DNA of 64,000 nt from Pseudomonas mucoides. GTDB taxonomy: Bacteria > Pseudomonadota > Gammaproteobacteria > Pseudomonadales > Pseudomonadaceae. Made by a program: the position numbers and the translations under genes. The stretch lies in NCBI RefSeq assembly GCF_015461845.1, contig NZ_JACOPW010000002.1, positions 372,001-436,000 of the forward strand, written 5' to 3'. Below are positions 29,020 to 37,503 of the stretch, one piece after another; within the stretch, counting starts at the first letter, position 1; every line of letters begins with the position of its first letter. Below the pieces are notes generated by a model. That model was not told the DNA's origin. It saw nothing but the letters and a program-made list of their open reading frames with translations, and made no database searches.

Positions 29020-29499
29020 CTAACGCCCCACCGCCGCTTCAATCGCTGCAATATCGATCTTGCCCATCTGCATCATGGCCTCGAACGCGCGCTTGGCTGC
29101 CGCTTGATCAGGACTGGTGACCGCGGCCGTCAAGACACGCGGGGTGATCTGCCACGACAAACCCCACTTGTCCTGGCACCAGCCGCAGACATTTTCCGTG
29201 CCGCCGTTGCTGACAATCGCGTTCCACAGGCGATCCGTTTCGGCTTGGTCATCGGTCGCGACCTGAAACGAAAAGGCCTGGTTATGCTTGATTCCCGCCC
29301 CGCCGTTCAGGCCGAGACACGGTATGCCCATCACCGTGAACTCAACCGTCAAGACATCGCCCTGCTTGCCCGCCGGATAGTCGCCCGGCGCGCGATGCAC
29401 GGCACCCACGGCACTGTCGGGAAACGTCTGGGCATAGAAAGTCGCAGCCTCCAGCGCAGTGCCGTCGTACCAGAGACAAATCGTGTTTTTGCTGATCAT
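29020..29499 (-). CDS. VOC-fold PhnB-like protein
   Basis: The 159-residue protein is of the PhnB/3-demethylubiquinone-methyltransferase-like branch of the VOC superfamily. It has the opening KNTICLWYDGTALEAATFYAQ and the central NQAFSFQVATDDQAETDRLW ... CGWCQDKWGLSWQITPRVL blocks. These proteins are widespread in pseudomonads and their enzyme activity is mostly unassigned. The C-terminal 45 residues (DQAAAKRAFEAMMQMGKIDIAA) are a typical family tail. The ATG follows AGGAGAACC on the minus strand. Confidence 0.85.
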   Translation of the reverse strand: MISKNTICLWYDGTALEAATFYAQTFPDSAVGAVHRAPGDYPAGKQGDVLTVEFTVMGIPCLGLNGGAGIKHNQAFSFQVATDDQAETDRLWNAIVSNGGTENVCGWCQDKWGLSWQITPRVLTAAVTSPDQAAAKRAFEAMMQMGKIDIAAIEAAVGR

Positions 29500-29803
29500 C
29501 GTGGTTCTCCTGGATTGGAACTCGAAGGTGCATTTTAGCAGCGCAGAGAATTGCGACCGGACGCCGAGGTATTGACCGAGGTTCGAGGCGTGTCAGCCAT
29601 CAGCGAACCCCGCCGTTACACAGTGGTCACAACCAGTGATGGCATCGCAACTGATCAGCGGCCCGGGGCCTCTATAATTCAAGCGCGACGCTTGCAATCC
29701 CAACCTTTCAGGGTGCGCCGGATAACGTCAGCGAGCTCGGTTCCTGCCAGATGCAGACACTGATTGCTGGCCCCATCCAAGCTCCCTTTCTCGGAGTACG
29801 GAA
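29500..29803. other. Intergenic region with possible promoter of the SYLF gene
   Basis: A 304-bp gap. TATAAT occurs at 29673-29678 followed by a small perfect hairpin CAAGCG-CGA-CGCTTG (29680-29694). No good -35 element is seen. No gene is supported here. Confidence 0.3.
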
Positions 29804-30364
29804 ATGACACGATCAATGCAATTCCTCCTCTCGTTCTTCCTCGCAACAGCCTCCTTGGCCTCGGCGAGCCTCCTCAACACAGCAGGTGCGGCCACCGCCG
29901 AGGATTTGAATGCCGACGCTCGGCAAGAACTGAAAATCCTCTACAAATCCACCCCAGCTGCCGAAACCCTTTCAAAACAGGCAAAGGCGATCCTGGTCTT
30001 CCCGAAAATCATCAAGGCTGGCCTGGTCTTCGGCGGTAGTTATGGCGAAGGCGTGTTAATGGAAGGCACGAAAATCGATAAGTATTACAACTCCGTCAGC
30101 GGGTCATGGGGGTTGCAGGCCGGCGCCCAGTCGTATGGCTATGTGGTGTTTCTGATGACCGACAAAGCAGTGAAATACCTCGCCGAAACCAAGGGTTGGG
30201 AAATCGGTGTGGGGCCCACGGTTGTCGTAGTGGATGAAGGGATTGCGAAAAACCTGTCCAGCTCGACACTGAAAGATGACGCCTACGCGTTCATTACCGA
30301 CCAACAAGGGTTAATGGCCGGCGTCAGCATCGAAGGCACGAAGATTTCCCAGATCAAACGCTGA
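29804..30364 (+). CDS. Secreted SYLF/YSC84-domain lipid-binding protein
   Basis: This 186-residue protein has a signal peptide (about 28 residues, MTRSMQFLLSFFLATASLAS...). The mature part is one SYLF domain with AKAILVFPKIIKAGLVFGGSYGEGVL, SWGLQAGAQSYGYVVFLMTD and DAYAFITDQQGLMAGVSIEGTKIS blocks. SYLF proteins bind phosphoinositides in eukaryotes, and the bacterial members are exported with unknown function. The ATG at 29804 is preceded by CGGAGTACGGAA. It is monocistronic. Confidence 0.88.
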   Translation: MTRSMQFLLSFFLATASLASASLLNTAGAATAEDLNADARQELKILYKSTPAAETLSKQAKAILVFPKIIKAGLVFGGSYGEGVLMEGTKIDKYYNSVSGSWGLQAGAQSYGYVVFLMTDKAVKYLAETKGWEIGVGPTVVVVDEGIAKNLSSSTLKDDAYAFITDQQGLMAGVSIEGTKISQIKR

Positions 30365-30652
30365 AAACGGCGGTTTGATTGGGTGTCAGTCTCCCCTTCG
30401 ACAATCACTTTTCTGCTCGATTGCTGCCCGGCTTAACGGGCAGTAATCGCCTGTGGATTCAACCGGTCGAGGCAACAGATTGGCTAAATCGTTCAGCGGG
30501 TGCTTGGTAGAGTAGTGTTTTCCGAAGGCAGCTATTTAGCTGCCTGCCACTTCTATCCCCATAAATGACTGTAGCTCTACGCAGCGGCCAATTAAGTCTC
30601 GGCAGCTCGCTGTAAGGTTATTCAACACCTGTCCTTCAGATATCAGTTAGCC
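30365..30652. other. Intergenic region with two perfect or near-perfect hairpins
   Basis: Hairpin one at 30420-30447 (ATTGCTGCCCG with CGGGCAGTAAT, one G-U pair) lies 55 bp after the SYLF stop and may end that transcript. Hairpin two at 30527-30544 is GGCAGCT-ATTT-AGCTGCC. Neither has a T-run. No gene is seen. Confidence 0.4.
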
Positions 30653-30705
30653 ATGTCCAGGCTCAGCGAAGAGAGCCGTCAGATCGTAGCTTCTCTAACT
30701 TCGCC

Positions 30706-31209
30706 ATGAGCACCCAAGTGACTATCAACCGTCTGGCCACTGGTGGATAGCCGCGCCCCGACCTGTCCATCGACGAGATCGTGCAGTTGCTGTTAAGTGA
30801 AATCACGCGGCTCAAGGGCACCCGCGTGGTGATCGACTCTTTGTCAGGCTTCGAACTGGCGCTGGCGTCGACCTTTCGCGAAGATTTTCGCGAATCACTG
30901 TCGTGTATGGTCACCGCCCTCACCAGTGTCGGCGTCAGTGTGTTGCTGACCTCGGACCTGGAAGACCGCTACATTGCCGGCCGGCTGGTGCGGGTGCCCA
31001 GTGATGAACTGCCGAGGATGCAGGCGCTGATTGAAGGTCAGGTGCAACACATGTCTCGGTTAGTGGACGATTTGCTCGACCTCTCCCGTGCCAGCACCGG
31101 CAAGCTGCGACTGGATTGCCACCTCGTCGTCATTCACCTATGCCGCTGCACTGCATGGATCATAGTAGTCGTTGGCGTACTCTTTTGGTTCGGGTTTCCA
31201 GCAGCTTGA
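30706..31209 (+). pseudogene. Scar of a KaiC-like ATPase gene joined to a histidine-kinase fragment
   Basis: The reading frame starts MSTQVTINRLATGG and hits TAG at 30748-30750. The same frame then continues with DLSIDEIVQLLLSEIT and RVVIDSLSGFELALASTFRE, which read as the second half of a KaiC/RAD55-like ATPase (Walker B VVIDSLSG). After LTSDLEDRY it switches without a frame change to histidine-kinase dimerisation sequence (IEGQVQHMSRLVDDLLDLSR, ending near 31116), then to unrelated residues and a stop at 31209. The P-loop, catalytic core and HATPase domain are all missing. At least three internal deletions or joins are implied. An 18-codon open frame at 30653-30709 overlaps the start by ATGA. 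Confidence 0.7.
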
Positions 31210-31538
31210 TAGTCCGGTTATGGCCACTTGCGTCTCATGCGTTGGCCGCTTCACGTCCTGAGGAAGTCAGCCAACCAACATCGATGTTCTTGAGGCGCGT
31301 GAACCCGGATTCTACCGGTGGCTAACTATCTGCTTATTGTTTAACGCGTCATCTTATTCTATGAATCCAAGGGCTTATAGAGACAGTCGCTAAACTTAAC
31401 CAGAAAGAAACTCCCTCTCAAAACATTCTCAGTAGTCACCACCCGCTCGACCTGCTTAAATAACCCGCAGGCTTACGAATTGATTGGCTATCTGGCCAAT
31501 CTATTGCGCTAATGCCGATGCATAATGGGGTATAAATA
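31210..31538. other. Non-coding stretch after the KaiC/kinase scar
   Basis: A 329-bp gap, richer in A+T than the neighbours after about 31320. Short frames on both strands exist, but none resembles a family I recognise. A promoter for the beta-barrel gene is expected near its end but was not resolved. Confidence 0.3.
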
Positions 31539-32447
31539 ATGACAATTAAGCCATCAATCCACACTTTTCCAACTAAATCGCAATCGACCATGCTGGCATT
31601 TGCTTGTGCACTGGGCGTCTCTCAGAGCGCCGAGGTTTTTGCCGAGTCGCCATCAGGGGCCAGTGTTCCAGATTCAGCGTTTTTTATAGGGTTCGGCGCC
31701 AGCGCCAATCACACCCAATTTAACAACCAGGATATTTATGCAACCGGCTTGTCGAATGTCTATGATTCGAATACCGGCGCCTATATTTCTTCCGGCTCTG
31801 CCGGTGGGCCAGCTGTCGACCTGAGCATGGACTCCGATTCAAAATTTTCGCCGTCACTGCAAGTGGGCTATTTCAAGCACTTCGAGAACAGCAAATGGCT
31901 GTGGGGCGGTAAATTTACTTACGATTACTTATCAACCAGCTCTAAGACAGACCCTTTCCTGATCCCTCAGTTTGGCGCTTACGGAACGACCTCTTTTACC
32001 GGGAATGCAGTTGTCCGCTCGTTTGAAACCGAAGTTAAACATCACATGTCTTTAGTACCCTATATTGGCCGGTCATTTAAGTCCGGCTATATTTATGCAG
32101 GCGCTGGACCGACCGCTTCTCAAATAAACACCAAAATTACCGACTTGGTTGGTTTTGCCGACCTCAAGGGAAATCGCACGGATATATCTGGGCAGCCGAC
32201 TAACTTTTCCGGTTCAGACTGGGTGTACGGCGGCACCGCGACACTGGGCGGCACCTACTTTTTAAGTGCATCGTGGTTTCTGGACTTTAGCTACAACTAC
32301 TCCGTCACCAAAAGCCATACCATCGACTACTCCGCTCCATTCACAAACCCCGGCACGCCTTACACTTACACTGGTTCGCTCATCGGTAGCACCACTGGCA
32401 GTATAACGACACAATCTGCTGCGCTATCAATTAACCGGGCTTTCTAG
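31539..32447 (+). CDS. Outer-membrane beta-barrel protein of unknown function
   Basis: The 302-residue protein has a signal-like N-terminus (cleavage likely after EVFAES region, about 34 residues). Alternating hydrophobic/polar strands such as SAFFIGFGASANHTQF, SPSLQVGYFKHF, KWLWGGKFTYDYL, SGYIYAGAGPTASQ and WFLDFSYNYSVTK follow. The protein ends SINRAF, with the C-terminal Phe used by the BAM complex. It looks like an OmpA/OmpW-size porin-like barrel of 8-10 strands. It lies alone in a gene-poor, more A+T-rich stretch rich in Ser, Thr and Asn codons, which suggests acquisition by transfer. Ligand and role are unknown. Confidence 0.75.
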   Translation: MTIKPSIHTFPTKSQSTMLAFACALGVSQSAEVFAESPSGASVPDSAFFIGFGASANHTQFNNQDIYATGLSNVYDSNTGAYISSGSAGGPAVDLSMDSDSKFSPSLQVGYFKHFENSKWLWGGKFTYDYLSTSSKTDPFLIPQFGAYGTTSFTGNAVVRSFETEVKHHMSLVPYIGRSFKSGYIYAGAGPTASQINTKITDLVGFADLKGNRTDISGQPTNFSGSDWVYGGTATLGGTYFLSASWFLDFSYNYSVTKSHTIDYSAPFTNPGTPYTYTGSLIGSTTGSITTQSAALSINRAF

Positions 32448-33067
32448 TTTAACGTTTGGCGTCTCTCGTTATTTTATGCGTTTTAACTATTGTAAAGACC
32501 ATAATCCAACGCGTTGCACAGACGAATAAAAACCCGGAACAACACAGACCGAGACGGGTGACCGTGGAAACTGAGTGCGACACCTGACCTTTCCGGTAAG
32601 GTGAAGCCCAATGAAATTATCACGAACTCATGTTGGCTTCTCGCTTATAGAAACGGTTCGTGGCCGACGGCGGTCCTCCCCGAACGGCAGCTGTTGGCCG
32701 GTTGCGCCCCATCAACGGCGGTGTCGCTTGGCAGTCTTCAAAATGATGCTGTAACGATGGCACGCCTCGCCAATCGCCAACGCAGACACCTTCTTGATCA
32801 AAAATCCCCCTCTGATACGCGCGATAATTAGCTAGCTATTTGTTAACGAAAGTCTGAAGTATTGATTTGAACTTTCAGATTCTTTCGCCGCACGGCCTGT
32901 GCCTAACATCGGCGCCACAGTGAACCAGCCTCGGTATCGCTCAGTGGATCAGATGACGCAGACGCCCGGACCTAATGTCCTCTGCCCCGGTTGACCATTG
33001 ATCGCTGATTGGCTTGGCGCCATCGAAGTGCTTTTGCAGTAGGCCCTGGGATTTTTGAGGATCACCG
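32448..33067. other. Long gene-free stretch before the oxygenase operon
   Basis: A 620-bp gap. The first part is A+T-rich, the middle (32600-32830) has an open frame of 76 codons with no family resemblance or good ribosome site, and the last part should carry the promoter of the downstream operon. No repeat, RNA or operator could be supported. It may contain remnants of transferred DNA. Confidence 0.35.
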
Positions 33068-33919
33068 ATGAAGCTGGAAATTTTTCGCACGCTGTGGGGT
33101 TACACCGCCAGCAAAGCTCAAGCGCTCGAGGAGTTGCTGCAAGCCGGCTTTGATGGCATGGAAGCACGCCTGCCACTGGACGCCCGGGAACGGGCTGAGT
33201 TTGGCGCCTTTCTCCAGGCCAATCGCCTGGGCTATATCAGCACTGTCTTCACCGCCTACGACGTGCTGCCGGAACAGTCGGCATCGCCTGCCGTCCACCT
33301 CAACGACCTCGATCAGAAACTCGCCTGGGCTGCCGAACTCGGCCCTCGTTTCGTCAATGTGCTGGCAGGCAATGATCGCTGGTCCTTGCCGCAACAAGTG
33401 GAGTTCTTTGGTCAAGCACTGGAACTGGCGCGCAAGCATGGTCAGGTGTGCAGTTTCGAAACTCACCGTTCGCGTTCGCTGTTCAACCCCTGGGTGACCC
33501 TGGAGTTGATCCGGCAACTGCCCGAGTTGCTGTTCACCAGTGACATCAGCCATTGGGTCGTGACTTGCGAGCGTCTGCTGAATGACCCGGCCGATGACCT
33601 CAGCGCCTTCATCGAGCGCGTTCACCATATCCAGGCCCGGGTCGGTTACGACCAAGGCCCGCAGGTCCCACACCCGGCAGCTCCCGAATATGCAAAAGAA
33701 CTGGCTTTCCATCAGCAGCATTGGGAAAGCATCTGGCGTTCGCAGCAAACTCGCGGTTACCAGGTCAGCACCCTGACCCCGGAATTCGGCGCCGACGGCT
33801 ACCTGCATCACTTGCCCTTCACCAACGTCCCGGTGGCCGATTTGTGGTCATTGAACGTGTGGATGGGCCAGACCGAGCGCGAACACTTCGAGCGTTTCCA
33901 CCACTCAAGCCGTCCTTAG
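33068..33919 (+). CDS. TIM-barrel sugar-phosphate isomerase/epimerase-like protein
   Basis: This is a 283-residue AP-endonuclease-2/xylose-isomerase-like barrel. Candidate metal ligands are visible on successive strands: Glu in [10 protein letters not shown], Asp and His in FTSDISHWV, His in [10 protein letters not shown] and Glu in [12 protein letters not shown], the typical pattern for this superfamily. The reaction is probably an isomerisation or epimerisation of a hydroxy-keto compound, substrate unknown. The ATG follows TTGAGGATCACCG. It is the first gene of the putative operon, 14 bp before the oxygenase. Confidence 0.8.
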   Translation: MKLEIFRTLWGYTASKAQALEELLQAGFDGMEARLPLDARERAEFGAFLQANRLGYISTVFTAYDVLPEQSASPAVHLNDLDQKLAWAAELGPRFVNVLAGNDRWSLPQQVEFFGQALELARKHGQVCSFETHRSRSLFNPWVTLELIRQLPELLFTSDISHWVVTCERLLNDPADDLSAFIERVHHIQARVGYDQGPQVPHPAAPEYAKELAFHQQHWESIWRSQQTRGYQVSTLTPEFGADGYLHHLPFTNVPVADLWSLNVWMGQTEREHFERFHHSSRP

Positions 33920-33933
33920 GGAGCCGATGCGTC

Positions 33934-35004
33934 ATGCCTGACAATAAAAACAACAGCGCCAGCACTGACACCCACACAGCCAACTTCAATAGCATCCCGG
34001 TGGTGAACATCGCCGGTCTGTTCAGCTATGAACTGGAACACCGCCTGGCCGTGGCCGAACAATTGGGGCGCGCCGCCAGCGACGTCGGGTTCCTCTATAT
34101 CACCGATCACGGCATCGACCCGCAACTGATCGCCAACCTGCGCAAGGCTGCCAAGGATTTTTTCGACCAGCCTTTCGACACCAAGATGCAGCACTACATC
34201 GGCACCTCGCAAACCCACAAGGGCTTTGTTCCCGAAGGCGAAGAGGTCTACTCCAAAGGCAAGCCGGACCACAAGGAAGCCTTTGACGTCGGCTTCGAAG
34301 TCCCGGCCGATGACCCGATGGTGCTGGCCAACACTCCATTGCTGGGGCCTAATGACTGGCCGCAACTGGCAGGTTTCAAGGCGTCAGTGCAGGCCTACTA
34401 TGAAGCGATCTTCGCGTTGGGCCGGCGCCTGTTCGGCGGCTTTGCCCTGACCCTGGGCCTGGAAGAAAACTATTTCGACAGCCTGGTCACCCGCCCGCCA
34501 TCCAAACTGCGGCTGATTCACTACCCCTTCGACGGCGCCGCCCACGACGCACCGGGGCTTGGCGCCCATACTGATTATGAGTGCTTCACCATTCTCTTGG
34601 CCGACAAACCTGGCCTTGAGGTGATGAACAACCTTGGGCAATGGATCGATGCACCACCGATGGCCGATGCCTTTGTCGTCAATATTGGCGACATGCTTGA
34701 AGTCATGACGGCAGGCGCATTCGTTGCCACTGCACACCGGGTGCGCAGCGTGAAAGAGGAGCGCTATTCCTTTCCTCTGTTTTATGCCTGCGACTATCAC
34801 ACCCAGATCAAACCGCTGCCAGGGTTCGCCCAGGCAGGCAACGACTACGAAGAAATCACGATCGGCGAACACATGTATGGCCAAGCTCTGCAGACCTATC
34901 AGTATCTGCGTCAGAGGGTAGCCAATGGGGAAGTTCAACTGCCAGGCAAGGCACGCAAGCCCGCCAGTTTCGGACATTTGAAAAATCAGGTTCAACCGTC
35001 CTGA
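33934..35004 (+). CDS. Isopenicillin-N-synthase-like 2-oxoglutarate/Fe(II) oxygenase
   Basis: The 356-residue protein has the N-terminal DIOX_N domain ([15 protein letters not shown] ... [14 protein letters not shown]) and the C-terminal jelly-roll. The metal triad is visible as His-x-Asp in [14 protein letters not shown] and the distal His in VATAHRVRS, and the cosubstrate Arg-x-Ser motif as [13 protein letters not shown]. Family members hydroxylate, desaturate or cyclise amino acids, small metabolites or nucleosides. Adjacent amino-acid-type ABC genes suggest an amino-acid-like substrate (inferred). It starts at the ATG after TAGGGAGCCGATGCGTC. Confidence 0.88.
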   Translation: MPDNKNNSASTDTHTANFNSIPVVNIAGLFSYELEHRLAVAEQLGRAASDVGFLYITDHGIDPQLIANLRKAAKDFFDQPFDTKMQHYIGTSQTHKGFVPEGEEVYSKGKPDHKEAFDVGFEVPADDPMVLANTPLLGPNDWPQLAGFKASVQAYYEAIFALGRRLFGGFALTLGLEENYFDSLVTRPPSKLRLIHYPFDGAAHDAPGLGAHTDYECFTILLADKPGLEVMNNLGQWIDAPPMADAFVVNIGDMLEVMTAGAFVATAHRVRSVKEERYSFPLFYACDYHTQIKPLPGFAQAGNDYEEITIGEHMYGQALQTYQYLRQRVANGEVQLPGKARKPASFGHLKNQVQPS

Positions 35005-35050
35005 TTGAAGTTTTCAGTTACACCCTTACCTACGCCGGAGTCAGTAAAAG

Positions 35051-35845
35051 ATGAAAAACAATAAAAAGAACCTGTTGAGCTTGGCTGTATTGGCAGCCGG
35101 TATGCTCGGTGCCTCGGTGAGCATGGCTGCGACCGGCCCGTTCAAGGTCGGCATGGAAATCACTTACCCTCCGTTCGAGTCCTATGACAAGGACAAAAAC
35201 GTCGTGGGTTCCGATCCTGAACTGGCAGCGGCACTGGCCAAGCACATGAACACCACGGTGGAGTTCGTCGACACCAAGTTCCCGAGCCTGATCCTGGGCT
35301 TGAACTCGGGCAAATACGACGCGGTCATTTCCGGCATGTACATCACACCGGAACGCCAGACTCAGGCCCAGACCATCGCCTATGCCAACACCGGTGCCGC
35401 GGTCATGGTGCCCAAGGGCAGCGAAATCAATGCAAAAAAACCTGAAGACCTGTGTGGCTTGAAACTGGGTCTGGAACAGGGCACCACCTGGGTCAAGGAA
35501 TTCCGCAAACTGTCCGATGAATATTGCGTGCCGAACAACAAAGGCGCGATCACCGTCAGCGAGTACCCTTCGGCGCCTGAAGTCACCCAGGCCCTGTTGT
35601 CCAAGAACATTCAGGCCCAGGTTGAAATCGCAGGCGCGGCAAAATTGATCGCGGAAAAGACCAACGGCCGAGTCGTCATCACCACCGATCACCCGATCTA
35701 TCAGCAAACCCTGGGCATTTTCGTCAAGAAAGGTAACGAAGAAACCTTCCAGGCGGTGCAAAAGGCCTTCGAGGAGACCAAGAAGAGTGGTGAGTATGCC
35801 GCTATTCTTAAAAAATACGCCTTGGAAGAACCGACCTCCCATTAA
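35051..35845 (+). CDS. Amino-acid ABC transporter substrate-binding protein
   Basis: The 264-residue family 3 solute-binding protein has a signal peptide (cleaved after VSMA, about residue 26). It shows the standard opening FKVGMEITYPPFESYDKDKN, then GSDPELAAALAKHM and YDAVISGMYITPERQTQA. It captures an amino acid or derivative for the fused permease-ATPase encoded next. It lies 46 bp after the oxygenase gene. A 12-bp hairpin follows its stop codon, as often seen between a highly expressed binding-protein gene and the less expressed transporter genes. Confidence 0.9.
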   Translation: MKNNKKNLLSLAVLAAGMLGASVSMAATGPFKVGMEITYPPFESYDKDKNVVGSDPELAAALAKHMNTTVEFVDTKFPSLILGLNSGKYDAVISGMYITPERQTQAQTIAYANTGAAVMVPKGSEINAKKPEDLCGLKLGLEQGTTWVKEFRKLSDEYCVPNNKGAITVSEYPSAPEVTQALLSKNIQAQVEIAGAAKLIAEKTNGRVVITTDHPIYQQTLGIFVKKGNEETFQAVQKAFEETKKSGEYAAILKKYALEEPTSH

Positions 35846-35868
35846 GAACCTGTCCTTGTAGTCTGGTC

Positions 35869-35898
35869 ATCTGCCGCCCCTGCATGGGGGTGGCAGAT
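35869..35898 (+). other. Intercistronic hairpin in the ABC transporter operon
   Basis: ATCTGCC-G-CCCC pairs with GGGG-T-GGCAGAT around a short loop, giving a strong stem with no T-run. It probably protects the binding-protein mRNA or lowers read-through into the permease-ATPase gene. Confidence 0.6.
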
Positions 35899-35909
35899 CG
35901 AGGTGCCCT

Positions 35910-37457
35910 ATGCCATTCGATTGGTCGTATTTCTTCTCCCTGTTCTCCCTGCCGGACTTCTGGAACGCCTGCGTCACGGTGATCCAGCTCAGTGCCCTGG
36001 CCTGGTTCATCGGCATGCTGCTGGGTTTTCTCCTGGCCTCGGCCAAGCTGTCCCAATCGCCCTTGCTGCGCATTCCCGCAGCGGTCTACATCTGGTTCTT
36101 TCGCAGCATTCCGTTGCTGGTGCTGGTGGTGTTCGTCTACAACTTGCCGCAATTGTTTCCCGGTAGCGGCCCGATTCTGTCCAACCCCTTCTACTCCGGC
36201 TTGCTGGCCCTGGTGGTCACCGAAGCGGCGTACATGGCGGAGATCCATCGTGGCGGCCTGATTTCCGTGGCCAAGGGCCAGAAGGAAGCCGGGCGCGCGC
36301 TGGGCGTCGGCGTGTTCGGCATGCAACGTTTGATCGTGATCCCCCAGGCATTCCGTATTTCACTGCCCACGTTGATCAATGAATACATCACAGTGGTCAA
36401 GCTGACATCGCTGGTCTCGGTCATCTCCCTGACCGAAATCCTCACAGTCGGCCAACGCCTCTATGCCACTAACTTCCTGGTCATGGAAACCCTGGCGGCA
36501 GTCGGCGTCTACTACGTGTTGATCGTCACCGTGTTCGGCTATTTCCTGCAGCGTCTGGAACGCTACCTGGACCTGAATTTCCGCAAGCCGCACACACTCG
36601 ATGACGCGGCCGTGGCGAAGTTCAAAGCCTGCGCCGAAGCGCTGCCCGACAGCGGGCGCAAAGCCGCCGGCAATAATGCGACACCCATCCTGCAATTGAA
36701 GAATATCCAGAAGAGCTATGGCACGCATAAAGTGCTTTTGGGCATCGACCTGACTGTCACATACGGCCAGGTGGTCTCGATCATCGGGCCCTCCGGCTCC
36801 GGCAAAACGTCGCTGATCCGCACGGTCAACGGGCTGGAAAGCATCGATACCGGCGACATTCTGTTGTTCGGCGAAACATTCATTGAGGCGTCGGACAAGC
36901 CCGACAGCGCCCGCCTGCGCAAAGGCGTGCGGCACATCGGCATGGTGTTCCAGAACTTCAATCTGTTCCCGCACCGCACCATTCTCGACAACGTCACGCT
37001 GGCACCGCGTTACCACGGTCAGCCAGGCGAGCTGAGTGAACATCGTGCCTACGCGCTACTGGACAAGGTCGGCCTGCTGGCCCATGCCCACAAGTACCCG
37101 CACCAGCTCTCCGGCGGGCAGCAACAGCGCGTGGCCATCGCCCGGGCCCTGGCGATGGAGCCGCAGATCATGCTGTTCGACGAGCCGACCTCGGCCCTCG
37201 ACCCGGAACTGGTCAACGACGTGCTCAATGTGATCCGCGACTTGGCCAAGGAAGGCATGACCATGCTGATCGTGACCCACGAAATGGACTTTGCCATGTC
37301 AATCTCAGATCGGGTGATTTTCATGGAAAACGGCAATATTCAACTCGATGCCGCGCCTGAAACCATACGTTGCGATGCCGAGGGCGAACGAGTGCGGCGC
37401 TTTATGGGCATCGGTGCTCAGTCGCCCAACCGCTCCGCAGCGGTGGATCACGCATGA
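35910..37457 (+). CDS. Fused permease and ATP-binding subunit of an amino-acid ABC importer
   Basis: The protein has 515 residues. Residues about 1-220 form a HisM-type permease with five membrane segments and the EAA-like loop EAGRALGVGVFGMQRLIVIP. A linker (220-250) leads to a full ATPase domain with Walker [11 protein letters not shown], signature [15 protein letters not shown], Walker B IMLFDEPTSALD and the H-loop VTHEMDF. Normally these are two genes, HisQ/M and HisP. Fusion forces a 1:1 ratio and a symmetric dimer. The substrate is unknown; the context suggests an amino-acid-like compound processed by the oxygenase. Confidence 0.9.
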   Translation: MPFDWSYFFSLFSLPDFWNACVTVIQLSALAWFIGMLLGFLLASAKLSQSPLLRIPAAVYIWFFRSIPLLVLVVFVYNLPQLFPGSGPILSNPFYSGLLALVVTEAAYMAEIHRGGLISVAKGQKEAGRALGVGVFGMQRLIVIPQAFRISLPTLINEYITVVKLTSLVSVISLTEILTVGQRLYATNFLVMETLAAVGVYYVLIVTVFGYFLQRLERYLDLNFRKPHTLDDAAVAKFKACAEALPDSGRKAAGNNATPILQLKNIQKSYGTHKVLLGIDLTVTYGQVVSIIGPSGSGKTSLIRTVNGLESIDTGDILLFGETFIEASDKPDSARLRKGVRHIGMVFQNFNLFPHRTILDNVTLAPRYHGQPGELSEHRAYALLDKVGLLAHAHKYPHQLSGGQQQRVAIARALAMEPQIMLFDEPTSALDPELVNDVLNVIRDLAKEGMTMLIVTHEMDFAMSISDRVIFMENGNIQLDAAPETIRCDAEGERVRRFMGIGAQSPNRSAAVDHA

Positions 37458-37503
37458 ACAGGCAACTCCTTTTTTTGAGCGCTCATCTTTCAGGAAAACA
37501 CGC

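Noticed and set aside
31116..31325. 69-codon frame after the KaiC/kinase scar
   Set aside because: Neither it nor the reverse strand resembles a transposase or another known family, so it is treated as remnant DNA.
32601..32831. 76-codon frame in the 620-bp gap
   Set aside because: No good ribosome site, no family resemblance, and composition like random translation.
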